Positions 26,826 through 34,588 of a stretch of DNA of 64,000 nucleotides are shown here, piece by piece (within the stretch, counting starts at the first letter, position 1; every line of letters begins with the position of its first letter). Where the stretch lies: contig CAZETS010000020.1 in NCBI GenBank assembly GCA_964515335.1, forward strand, positions 1 through 64,000. The letters run 5' to 3'. A program made the translations under genes and the position numbers. The notes under the pieces were generated by a model. It saw only the letters and a list, made by a program, of their open reading frames with translations, did no database searches and was not told the origin of the DNA. The stretch comes from TMED88 sp964515335 (GTDB lineage Bacteria > Myxococcota_A > UBA9160 > UBA4427).

Positions 26826-27434
26826 ATGAATTTCGACGTCGTCGAGAAGAACATGGGCGTGATGATCGTCGCGGTGATCCTCGTGATCAGCCTGGGCGGA
26901 CTGGCCGAGATCCCTCCGCTCTTCTTCGAGGATTCGGTGCAGACACCCGTAGAGGGCCTCGAGCCGATCACGGCGCTGCAACTCGAGGGGCGTGACATCT
27001 ACATCCGAGAGGGTTGTGTGGGCTGTCACTCGCAGATGGTCCGCCCGCTGCGCGCCGAGACCGAGCGCTACGGCCACTACTCGGTGGCGGGCGAGTTCGT
27101 CTACGACCACCCCTTCCTGTGGGGCTCGAAACGGACCGGTCCCGACCTCGCGCGAGTGGGCGGGCGCTACAGCGACGAGTGGCATCGCGAGCACCTCGTC
27201 GATCCCCGCAGCGTGGTGCCGGAGTCCAACATGCCGGGCTTCCCGTGGCTCGAGGAGAACGTGCTCAGCGGCGAGACGATCGGAGCGCGGATGAGGGCGC
27301 TGCGGCGCGTCGGCGTGCCGTACAGCGACGCCGACATCGCCGGCGCGCAGGCCGCCGTCGAGGGCCGGACCGAGATGGAGGCGCTGATCGCCTACCTGCA
27401 GCAGCTCGGTACGCACTTGAAGGCGCGGAGGTGA
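26826..27434 (+). CDS. ccoO: cbb3-type cytochrome c oxidase subunit II (mono-heme)
   Basis: Membrane-anchored c-type cytochrome that passes electrons to CcoN. One helix spans residues about 10-27, and the heme c site EGCVGCHSQ has C64, C67 and H68. MVRPLRAE and NMPGFPWL (probable axial Met) are typical of CcoO. The 202-aa length is standard. ATG 26826 comes 12 bases after ccoN, with GAGGGGGAG before it. Confidence 0.96.
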   Translation: MNFDVVEKNMGVMIVAVILVISLGGLAEIPPLFFEDSVQTPVEGLEPITALQLEGRDIYIREGCVGCHSQMVRPLRAETERYGHYSVAGEFVYDHPFLWGSKRTGPDLARVGGRYSDEWHREHLVDPRSVVPESNMPGFPWLEENVLSGETIGARMRALRRVGVPYSDADIAGAQAAVEGRTEMEALIAYLQQLGTHLKARR

Positions 27435-27439
27435 GTGCG

Positions 27440-27625
27440 ATGGACATGGGAACCGTGCGGGGCCTGATCGCGGCCGTCACGATGGCCACCTTCCTGGGCA
27501 TCTGCTGGTGGGCGTACCGGGGAAAGAACCGGACCCGGTTCGAGCAGGACGGCCTGATGCCGTTCGCCGACGACGATACGACGACTGCGGCCGGCGCGGC
27601 CGCAGGGGAGGGCTCTCATGAGTAG
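27440..27625 (+). CDS. ccoQ: cbb3 oxidase small subunit CcoQ
   Basis: A 61-aa single-helix membrane protein (helix at about residues 5-24, ICWWAYRGKNRTRFEQ after it) in the ccoQ position. CcoQ stabilises the oxidase core and CcoP association. ATG 27440 is placed six bases after GGAGGTGA; GTG 27431, overlapping the ccoO stop, is an alternative. The Ala/Gly-rich acidic tail is variable in the family. It overlaps ccoP by 8 bases. Confidence 0.85.
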   Translation: MDMGTVRGLIAAVTMATFLGICWWAYRGKNRTRFEQDGLMPFADDDTTTAAGAAAGEGSHE

Positions 27626-28508
27626 CGGATGGAGCATTTTCATCATCCTGCTGGTGGTGGCTCAGTTGGTGGGCGCCGCGTGGCTGCTGATCGCGAATCG
27701 GCGGGCGACCGCCGAGGACAGCACCACCGGCGACCTGATGGAGCACGAGTACGACGGGCTGCGCGAGTACAACAACCCGATGCCCGCCTGGTGGGTCTGG
27801 CTGTTCGTCGGGACGCTGCTCTGGGCGCCGCTCTACTTTCTGCTGTTCCCGGGCTTCGGCAGCTTCGCCGGGGTGCTCGGCTGGACGTCGCACGGTCAGC
27901 ACGCCGAGGAGGTGCGAGTGGCCGAAGAGCTGTACGGACCGCTCTTCGATCGCCTCGGCGGCACGCCGATCGCCGCCCTGGCCGACGACCCGCAGGCGGT
28001 CGAGATCGGCGCCCGGCTGTTCGCGAACAACTGCTCGACGTGTCACGGCTCCGACGCCCAGGGCGGCCGGGGCTACCCGAACCTGACCGACGACGATTGG
28101 CTCTGGGGCGGCGCGCCGGAGCAGGTCGTCCAGACGATCACCTTGGGTCGCGTGGGCAATATGCCCGGCATGGGGGCCGTGGTCGGCGAGGAGGGCGTCG
28201 CGAACCTCGCGCAGTACGTGCTGGGCCTGAGCGGTCGGCCGCACGACACCGTGCAGGCGGCTGCGGCGGCCGAGCAGTACGCTCAGGTGTGTGCCGTGTG
28301 TCACGGCGCCGACGGCACCGGCAATCAGGCGGTGGGCGCTCCCAACCTGACCGACGAGATCTGGCTGCACGGAGGCCGGGTCGAGGACATCGAGTTCCAG
28401 ATCCGCACCGGGCGCGTCAACCAGATGCCGGCCCACGGCGACATCCTCGGTCCGCAGAAGGTCCACATCCTGGCAGCCTACGTGCTGAGCCTCGGCCAAG
28501 GCACCTGA
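27618..28508 (+). CDS. ccoP: cbb3-type cytochrome c oxidase subunit III (di-heme)
   Basis: Entry point for electrons from soluble cytochrome c. Two membrane helices lie at residues 5-26 and about 57-80. Two c-heme sites follow: C139-x-x-C142-H143 (NCSTCHG) and C225-x-x-C228-H229 (VCAVCHG), with NMPGMG and QMPAHG as likely axial Met segments. The 296-aa length and the two N-terminal helices are typical of the longer CcoP type. The start lies inside the end of ccoQ. Confidence 0.96.
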   Translation: MSSGWSIFIILLVVAQLVGAAWLLIANRRATAEDSTTGDLMEHEYDGLREYNNPMPAWWVWLFVGTLLWAPLYFLLFPGFGSFAGVLGWTSHGQHAEEVRVAEELYGPLFDRLGGTPIAALADDPQAVEIGARLFANNCSTCHGSDAQGGRGYPNLTDDDWLWGGAPEQVVQTITLGRVGNMPGMGAVVGEEGVANLAQYVLGLSGRPHDTVQAAAAAEQYAQVCAVCHGADGTGNQAVGAPNLTDEIWLHGGRVEDIEFQIRTGRVNQMPAHGDILGPQKVHILAAYVLSLGQGT

Positions 28509-28605
28509 TCGGGCCTCGGAAGGATCGAGGAGCGGGCGCCGCGGGCGAATCGGGGAGGCCGGGCGAGTAGACGAAGTAGACGGCAAGCAAGCGAGGAACC
28601 GGGCC

Positions 28606-30033
28606 GTGAGCAGCGGAACGACGACAGCGGGCGACTCCAGGTCGCGCACGATCGATCTCTACGAAAAGTGGAGGAAGATCTACCCGCTGTGGGTCGAGGG
28701 TGGATTCCAGCGCTGGCGGCGCATCACGCTCGTTGTCTTGCTGCTGGTCTTCTACGTCACGCCGTGGCTGCAGATCGAAGGCCGCCCGGCGGTCTGGCTG
28801 AACCTGCCCGAGCGGCAGTTCACCATCCTCTACATGACGTTCTGGCCCCAGGAGTTCGTGCTCTTCTCCTGGCTGCTGATCAGCGCCGCTTTCGCGCTCT
28901 TCTTCTTCACGGTGATGGCGGGGCGGGTCTGGTGCGGCTGGGTGTGCCCGCAGACGGTCTGGACGCTGTGTTACGTGTGGATCGAGAAGTGGGTCGAGGG
29001 CGACCGCGCCGCGCGCATCCGGCTCGACAAGGCGCCGTGGACGGGCCGCAAGATCGCCAGGAAGTCACTCAAGTACGTGCTCTGGCTCGGGCTCGCCTTC
29101 TCGATCGCCGTCACCTTCGAAGGCTACTTCATCCCGATCCGCGATCTGCTGCCGAAGATCGCGCGCTGGGACCTGCTCACGATCGAGAAGTTCTGGCTGT
29201 TCTTCCCGGCGCTGGCCAGCTTCATGCTGCAGGGCGTCCTGCGAGAGAACGTCTGCTTCCACATGTGCCCCTACGCGCGCTTTCAGAGCGTGATGTTCGA
29301 CAAGGAGACGTTGATCATCAGCTACGACGCAGAGCGGGGCGATCCGCGCGGTTCGCGGCGCCGCGGCACGAGCTCGGCGGACGCCGGCAAGGGCGACTGT
29401 GTGGACTGCAAGATGTGCGTCAGCGTCTGTCCGACCGGCATCGACATCCGCGACGGCCTGCAATACCAGTGCATCGCCTGCGCGGCGTGCATCGACGCCT
29501 GCGACGGCGTGATGGAGAAGATGGGCTACGAGCCCGGCCTCGTTCACTACAGCGCGCTGCACGCCGACCGACACGAGCCCAGCAGCTGGCGCCGGCCCCG
29601 GCTCTTCGGCTACGGGGCGGTGATGCTGGTGATGCTGGGCGCCCTCGGCTGGAACCTCTCGACCCGGGTGCCCCTCGGGCTCGACGTCATTCGCGACCGC
29701 AGCCGGCTGTATCGTGAGCACTGGGACGGTACGGTCCAGAACGTGTACAACCTCAAGATCATGAATCGCGAGCAGGTCGACCGCAGGTACCGCATCTCGG
29801 CGGAGGCCGAGCCGCCGCTGGCCCTCGAGACGCGAACCGGCGAGGTCGACTATGCGGTGGCGGCCGGTGACATCCTCGACCTGCCCGTGCGCCTGGTTTC
29901 GGCTGCCGACGGAGCGCGTGGCGGCACGCGGCACGTCGACTTCGTGGTCGAGACGATCGACGCGCCGAGCTTCACCACGCGGCAGGAGAGTCGTTTCATC
30001 ATGCCGCGCGAGCGCCGGGAGCCGGGACGATGA
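28606..30033 (+). CDS. ccoG: Cytochrome oxidase assembly ferredoxin-like protein CcoG (FixG/RdxA)
   Basis: Inner-membrane protein with two 4Fe-4S clusters, needed for copper reduction and delivery during cbb3 assembly. The 475-aa chain has about five helices, a CGWVCPQTVW segment, and ferredoxin motifs starting at C265 (CVDCKMCVSVCP) and C289 (CIACAACIDAC). The C-terminal periplasmic domain resembles an immunoglobulin-like fold in the family. GTG 28606 follows a weak GAGG. The stop overlaps ccoH (ATGA). Confidence 0.94.
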   Translation: MSSGTTTAGDSRSRTIDLYEKWRKIYPLWVEGGFQRWRRITLVVLLLVFYVTPWLQIEGRPAVWLNLPERQFTILYMTFWPQEFVLFSWLLISAAFALFFFTVMAGRVWCGWVCPQTVWTLCYVWIEKWVEGDRAARIRLDKAPWTGRKIARKSLKYVLWLGLAFSIAVTFEGYFIPIRDLLPKIARWDLLTIEKFWLFFPALASFMLQGVLRENVCFHMCPYARFQSVMFDKETLIISYDAERGDPRGSRRRGTSSADAGKGDCVDCKMCVSVCPTGIDIRDGLQYQCIACAACIDACDGVMEKMGYEPGLVHYSALHADRHEPSSWRRPRLFGYGAVMLVMLGALGWNLSTRVPLGLDVIRDRSRLYREHWDGTVQNVYNLKIMNREQVDRRYRISAEAEPPLALETRTGEVDYAVAAGDILDLPVRLVSAADGARGGTRHVDFVVETIDAPSFTTRQESRFIMPRERREPGR

Positions 30034-30560
30034 GCGCGCCCGGCGGCGACGGCCTGCCCTGGTACCGCCACGTCTGGCCCTGGTTCATCGTGGGGCTGAT
30101 GGCCCTCTCGATCGGCGCTTCGCTGGCGACGGTGGTGGTCGCCTACCGGGGGCAGGACGCGCTGGTCCGCGACGACTGGTACGACGAGGGCGTGTCCATC
30201 AACCGGAGCCTCGCGCAGCTCGAGCGGGCTCGCGCGCTGGGAATCCGGGCCGCACTGCATTTCGCTCCCCCCGCCTCGGGTGACCGGCTGGGAGTCGATC
30301 TGCAGGGCGACGAAATCGGCGGGGTCGAGCGGCTGGTGCTGACGCTCAGCCATGCGACCCGCGCCGAGCTCGACCGCTCGGTGTCAGTCGAGCGGGTGGC
30401 GCCCGGCCGCTACGAGGGCGAGCTCGCGCCGCCGCCGCCGGGCCGCTTCTACGCGATCCTCGAGCCGCTGGCCGGCGGAGACGCCGTCCCGGACTGGCGA
30501 CTCACCCGCGCCTTCTACGCGGGCGCCTCGGCGACCGTCGAGCTCGGGGACGGGCGCTAG
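30030..30560 (+). CDS. ccoH: cbb3 oxidase assembly protein CcoH (FixH)
   Basis: A 176-aa single-pass membrane protein: WYRHVWPWFIVGL leads into a helix at about residues 15-38, followed by VRDDWYDEGVSINR, a signature of FixH, and a periplasmic beta domain. CcoH associates with subunits and the copper ATPase CcoI during assembly. The start overlaps the ccoG stop by 4 bases, and ccoI begins 5 bases after its stop. Confidence 0.92.
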   Translation: MSAPGGDGLPWYRHVWPWFIVGLMALSIGASLATVVVAYRGQDALVRDDWYDEGVSINRSLAQLERARALGIRAALHFAPPASGDRLGVDLQGDEIGGVERLVLTLSHATRAELDRSVSVERVAPGRYEGELAPPPPGRFYAILEPLAGGDAVPDWRLTRAFYAGASATVELGDGR

Positions 30561-30564
30561 TCCG

Positions 30565-33111
30565 ATGGCCGCGTACGCGCAGACCGGGGGCGAGGGCTGC
30601 TTCCACTGCGGTCTGCCGCTGCCCGCCACGCACGCGCCCACCGCCGAGCTCGAGGGGGCCGAGCGCGCCTTCTGCTGCTTCGGTTGTCGTGCGGTCGCCG
30701 AGCTGATCGTCGGCTCGGGCAGCGGCGCCTACTACCGCGAGCGCACGGTGCCCGCGTCGCGCGCCGAGGACCCCGGGCGCGCCGCCTCGGACGCCGATCT
30801 GCTCGCCGACGATCCGGATCTGCTGCGCGTCTTCTCGCAGCCGGTCGGGGGGGACGCCCGCGAAGCGCTGCTGACGCTCGAGGGCGCTCACTGCGCGGCC
30901 TGTGTCTGGCTGATCGAGCGGCATCTCGGCGACCTCGAGGGCGTCGACGATGTGCAGGCGAGTGTGGCGACGGCGCGAGTGCGGGTGGTGTGGCGACCGG
31001 AGGTATTGCCGCTCTCGAGCGTGCTCGGCGCGCTTCGGTCCATCGGCTATGCGGCGCGCCCCCACTGCCCCGACCTCGAGGAGTCGAGGCAGCGCAGCGA
31101 CCGGCGCGCCTCACTGCGGCGGCTGGGGGTGGCCGGGCTCGGCACCATGCAGGTCATGATGTTCGCGATCGGCCTCTACGCCGGCGAGGCCAGCGGCATG
31201 GCGAGCGCACACCGCGCGCTGCTTCGCTGGGGGAGCTGGCTGGTGGCCAGCGTGGTGGTGCTGTTCGCGGGCTGGCCGTTCTTCGCCGGCGCACTGCGCG
31301 ACCTCCGGCGGCGCGCGCCGGGCATGGACGTGCCCGTCGCCCTCGCGATCGCCGTCGCCTACGGGGCGAGCGCCTGGTCGACGGCAACGGGCCACGGGCC
31401 GGTCTACTTCGAGTCGGCCTGCATGTTCACCTTCTTGCTCGGACTCACGCGACACATCGAGATGAGCGCGCGCCACGCCCGCGATGCGCGCGTGCGCGGC
31501 CGGCTCGACACGCTGCCCGAGGTGGCGCTGCGACTTGGCGAGGACGGCCCGGAGCGAGTGCCCGCGACGGCGCTCGGCGCGGGCGATCGTGTCCGGGTCG
31601 AGGCCGGAGACGTGGTGCCGGCTGACGGTCGCGTGATCGAGGGCCGGGGCGGCACCGACGAGTCGCTGCTGACCGGCGAGGCGCACGCCTGCGGGAAGCG
31701 TGTCGGTGACTGCGTGATCGGCGGCAGCCGCTGGCTGTCGGGTGAGGCGGTGCTGCTCGTCGAGCGGCCCGGCGCCGAGAGCACCGCTGCGCGGATCCGG
31801 GCGCTGCTCGAGCGCGCACAGCTCGATCGACCGCCGGCCGAGCGCCTGGCGGACCGCATCGCCGCCCGCTTCGTGGCCGTCGTGATCGTCTGCGCGGCCG
31901 CGGTCTTCGGGACGTGGTGGTGGCTCGAGCCGGGCTCGGCGTTGCCCGTCACGCTGTCGGTCCTGGTCGCGACCTGTCCCTGCGCGCTCTCCCTGGCCAC
32001 CCCGACGGCGCTTGCCTCGGCGAGCGCGGGCCTCGCCGAGCGGGGCTTCCTGATCGCGCGGGGCCACGTGCTCGAGACGCTCGGCCGGGTCGACCACGTC
32101 GTCTTCGACAAGACCGGCACGCTGACCACGCCGGAGCACCGGGTGACCCGCGCGCACGTCGACGGCAGCTGGTCGGAGCAGCACGCGCTGGCCCTGGCGC
32201 GCGCCCTCGAGCGCTGGTCCGATCACCCGATCGCCCGGGCCCTCGCAGCGCGCGCTCCGGACACCCCGGAGGCCGAGATCGAAGCGGACTTCGCCCGCAG
32301 GCTTCGGGACGTGCGTGGCGTCGCAGGTCGCGGCGTGGAGGCCCGGCTCGATCGAAGCCGGGTCCGTATCGGCCGGCCGGACTGGGTGGCTGCGGGGCAG
32401 GTCAGCGGGCTCCGCCCGCCGGCGCCGGACGACGACGAGAGTTGGATCGCGCTGGCGGTCGACGACGTGGTCATCGCCTGGCTGGCTGTCGGCTCCGTTC
32501 CGCGCGCCGGTGCGGCGGCGCTGGTGTCGTGGCTTCGGGACCGGGGGCTGCTGGTTTCGCTCTCGAGCGGAGACCCCTCGCGGCGGGCCGTCGCTCGGCT
32601 GGCCGCCCGGCTGGGCATCGACGAATGGCGGGCCGGCGAGCCGCCCGAGGGCAAGCTCGAACAGGTGGCGGCCCTGCAGGCGCGGGGCGAGGTGGTGGCG
32701 GTCGTCGGGGATGGCCTCAACGACGCGCCGGTGATGTCGCGGGCCGATCTCGGCATCGCGCTGGCGGGGGGCGCCGATCTGGCGCGGGTTTCGGCGGATG
32801 CGGTGGTGTTCGGCGAGCGGCTCGACTCCATCGGGGAGGCCTGGCGGCACGCGGCGCGCACCCGGCGCATCATGCGCCAGAACATGACGTGGGCGGTGCT
32901 CTACAACCTGTCGATCCTGCCCGCCGCTGCGCTCGGCTGGGTGGCGCCCTGGATGGCGGCGCTCGGCATGTCGGCGAGCTCGCTGATCGTGGTGGGCAAC
33001 TCGCTGCGGCTGCGGGGCGTGCGGGCCTCGCGGAGGAGCGGGCACGAAGCGGCCGCCGGCGTCGAGGCCGACGAGCCGAACACGCGCTCTGCGGTGTGGG
33101 TGGGGTCGTGA
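30565..33111 (+). CDS. ccoI: Copper-exporting P1B-type ATPase for cbb3 assembly, CcoI (FixI)
   Basis: Moves copper across the inner membrane for CuB insertion into CcoN. The 848-aa chain begins with a CFHCG zinc-finger-like motif (C12, C15), then a heavy-metal domain with C110 and C113 (CAACVW). Later motifs are the ion-channel CPC (C471-P-C473), phosphorylated D515 (DKTGTLT), SDHPIA and VVGDGLNDAP. The actuator loop reads TGEA (370-373) where TGES is usual; the key glutamate is retained. The start is ATG 30565, since the longer open frame overlaps ccoH. The stop overlaps ccoS (GTGA). Confidence 0.95.
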   Translation: MAAYAQTGGEGCFHCGLPLPATHAPTAELEGAERAFCCFGCRAVAELIVGSGSGAYYRERTVPASRAEDPGRAASDADLLADDPDLLRVFSQPVGGDAREALLTLEGAHCAACVWLIERHLGDLEGVDDVQASVATARVRVVWRPEVLPLSSVLGALRSIGYAARPHCPDLEESRQRSDRRASLRRLGVAGLGTMQVMMFAIGLYAGEASGMASAHRALLRWGSWLVASVVVLFAGWPFFAGALRDLRRRAPGMDVPVALAIAVAYGASAWSTATGHGPVYFESACMFTFLLGLTRHIEMSARHARDARVRGRLDTLPEVALRLGEDGPERVPATALGAGDRVRVEAGDVVPADGRVIEGRGGTDESLLTGEAHACGKRVGDCVIGGSRWLSGEAVLLVERPGAESTAARIRALLERAQLDRPPAERLADRIAARFVAVVIVCAAAVFGTWWWLEPGSALPVTLSVLVATCPCALSLATPTALASASAGLAERGFLIARGHVLETLGRVDHVVFDKTGTLTTPEHRVTRAHVDGSWSEQHALALARALERWSDHPIARALAARAPDTPEAEIEADFARRLRDVRGVAGRGVEARLDRSRVRIGRPDWVAAGQVSGLRPPAPDDDESWIALAVDDVVIAWLAVGSVPRAGAAALVSWLRDRGLLVSLSSGDPSRRAVARLAARLGIDEWRAGEPPEGKLEQVAALQARGEVVAVVGDGLNDAPVMSRADLGIALAGGADLARVSADAVVFGERLDSIGEAWRHAARTRRIMRQNMTWAVLYNLSILPAAALGWVAPWMAALGMSASSLIVVGNSLRLRGVRASRRSGHEAAAGVEADEPNTRSAVWVGS

Positions 33112-33299
33112 GCAGTCTGCTGTTCCTGATTCCGATCGCCCTGCTGCTGCTCGGTGTGGCGGTGTGGGCCTTCGTCTGGGCCGTCGATCACCGGCAGTTC
33201 GACGACCTCGACGAGGTGGCGGAGCGCATCCTGTTCGACGACGACGAGGCCCGCGTGGCCCCGCGCTCTGGCGCCGACGAGCCGGACGAGCACGTATGA
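33108..33299 (+). CDS. ccoS: cbb3 oxidase maturation protein CcoS
   Basis: A 63-aa protein with one N-terminal helix (LLFLIPIALLLLGVAVWAFVW) and the conserved QFDDLDEVAERILFDDD tail. It is required for heme b and copper incorporation into the oxidase in organisms where it has been tested. GTG 33108 overlaps the ccoI stop, and its own stop overlaps the next gene (ATGA). Confidence 0.93.
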   Translation: MSSLLFLIPIALLLLGVAVWAFVWAVDHRQFDDLDEVAERILFDDDEARVAPRSGADEPDEHV

Positions 33300-34093
33300 G
33301 CGATCCGGGCACGCTGCCGGCCGGGCTGGCGGCCGCCTTGCTGATGGGGCTGCTCGGCAGTCCCCACTGCATCGGGATGTGCGGCGGTATCGCGACGGCT
33401 CTGGCGCCGCCGCTCGCCGGCCCGGGTCTCTCGCGCTGGCGCACGACGGCCATCCCGGTCGCGCTGGGGCTCGGCCGGGTCGGTTCCTATGCGCTGCTCG
33501 GGGCCGCAGTCGGAGCGCTCGGCGATGCCACGGCGACGGCCGTCGGTCTGGCGGCCGGCCCGCCGGCCCGGGTCGTGCTGGGCGGCTTGTTCATCCTGTT
33601 CGGGCTGTCGGTGTCGGGCTGGTGGCCCGGTGCACTGGCCTGGCTCGAGCGCCCGGCCGCGAAGCTCTGGTCTGGTATCGCTCCGCTCGCGAAGCGCACG
33701 CTTCCGATCGAGGGGGCCGGCCGCGCGCTGCTGGCAGGCGGGCTCTGGGGGCTTCTGCCATGCGGGCTGGTGTACGGAGCGCTCGCGGGCGCCGCAGTGC
33801 TGGGCTCGGCCGCCGAGGGGGCGCTCTGGATGGCGGCCTTCGGGCTGGGCACGCTGCCCGCGGTGCTCGGCGCGAGCCTGCTGGGTGGCGGCGTCCGCGC
33901 GTTGGCGGCCCGGCGCAACGTGCGCAGCGCCGCCGGCGCTCTGCTGATCGCCGCGGGCCTCTGGACGCTGGCCTCGCCTGTCGGGATGCAGTGGCTCGTC
34001 GGCGCTCACCCGGGGCACCACGGCGCGCACGACATCGAGCACGCCGAGCACGTCGACCACGTCGAGCACGCAGATACGCCCGAAGGCCTGTGA
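33296..34093 (+). CDS. DsbD_2/SafE-like membrane protein with His-rich tail
   Basis: A 265-aa polytopic protein of the sulfite exporter TauE/SafE, cytochrome-biogenesis (DsbD_2) type that often closes cco operons. The first helix carries SPHCIGMCGGI, with a paired cysteine motif, and LLPCGLVYGAL occurs later in the membrane core. The last ~25 residues contain about ten histidines with Asp and Glu between them (HPGHHGAHDIEHAEHVDHVEH), which looks like a metal-binding tail. Copper handling for the oxidase is the likely role, but that is inference. Start ATG 33296 overlaps ccoS. Confidence 0.85.
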   Translation: MSDPGTLPAGLAAALLMGLLGSPHCIGMCGGIATALAPPLAGPGLSRWRTTAIPVALGLGRVGSYALLGAAVGALGDATATAVGLAAGPPARVVLGGLFILFGLSVSGWWPGALAWLERPAAKLWSGIAPLAKRTLPIEGAGRALLAGGLWGLLPCGLVYGALAGAAVLGSAAEGALWMAAFGLGTLPAVLGASLLGGGVRALAARRNVRSAAGALLIAAGLWTLASPVGMQWLVGAHPGHHGAHDIEHAEHVDHVEHADTPEGL

Positions 34094-34126
34094 GCGCCGC
34101 GTGGCGGTCCGCGGCCCCAAAGCAGA

Positions 34127-34156
34127 ACGCCCCGCCAGCTTGGGCTGGCGGGGCGT
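34127..34156 (+). terminator. Hairpin terminator after the cbb3 operon
   Basis: A perfect 13-bp stem, ACGCCCCGCCAGC (34127-34139) with 34144-34156, and a 4-base loop TTGG. There is no T-run after it, so termination may be Rho-assisted or the hairpin may mainly stabilise the 3' end. Confidence 0.65.
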
Positions 34157-34163
34157 CACAGGG

Positions 34164-34238
34164 GGAGGGCGGTGGACTCATTTTGGGGGGTGAGAGGTTG
34201 GACACTTCGAATCGAAATGACCAATCCACCGCCACTCC
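34164..34238. other. Long-range stem-loop between the cbb3 operon and miaB
   Basis: GGAGGGCGGTGGA (34164-34176) pairs with TCCACCGCC-A-CTCC (34225-34238), one bulged A interrupting a 13-bp stem. Inside, CATTT and AAATG can also pair. The 48-base loop contains GGGGGGTGAGAGG and TTCGAATCGAA. It begins only 8 bases after the terminator hairpin. Either strand could be the functional one; it may be a small RNA or attenuator, or simply a second 3' structure. Confidence 0.45.
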
Positions 34239-34293
34239 GGAACCTGTCTGATCTGCTGTGCCCCCGGCTGCGCTCGTTGGCGCCCTGAGTGGA

Positions 34294-34322
34294 TTGTTCG
34301 AGTATCACTCGAACTCTACGAA
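34294..34322 (+). promoter_or_regulatory. Possible promoter with an operator palindrome in its spacer
   Basis: TTGTTC (34294-34299), a 17-base spacer and TACGAA (34317-34322) form a possible promoter. A perfect palindrome GTTCGAGT-ATC-ACTCGAAC (34296-34314) fills the spacer, where a dimeric repressor would block polymerase. The stretch is much less GC-rich than its surroundings. The regulated gene would be miaB. Confidence 0.45.
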
Positions 34323-34420
34323 AAAGCAACGACCCGATCAGTAGAATTCCGCCCCCGGTCGGCGGAGCGCATCGCGGGGCTCTCGGGGCTGCCTCCGTGC
34401 CCCCTGGAAATCGAAGAAAT

Positions 34421-34439
34421 CAACTATTTCAAATAGTTG
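34421..34439. promoter_or_regulatory. Perfect 19-base palindrome in the miaB leader
   Basis: CAACTATTT-C-AAATAGTTG, 9-bp arms around a single base, in an AT-rich island within very GC-rich DNA, 150 bases before miaB. The size and symmetry fit a binding site for a dimeric regulator. It is different in sequence from the palindrome at 34296-34314. Confidence 0.5.
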
Positions 34440-34588
34440 CAGGAAAGACTTCCAGCTCGAACCGGATCGCAGGACGGCCGGGCGGCAGGCTTCCGGTTGG
34501 CCCTGTCGTGGCCCTCCAGTACGTTCCGCCGCCCTCCACCGGCTGCGGCCCCTGCGCCCTCCGCCCCTCCGCTCGCGAGGCCCGACCC

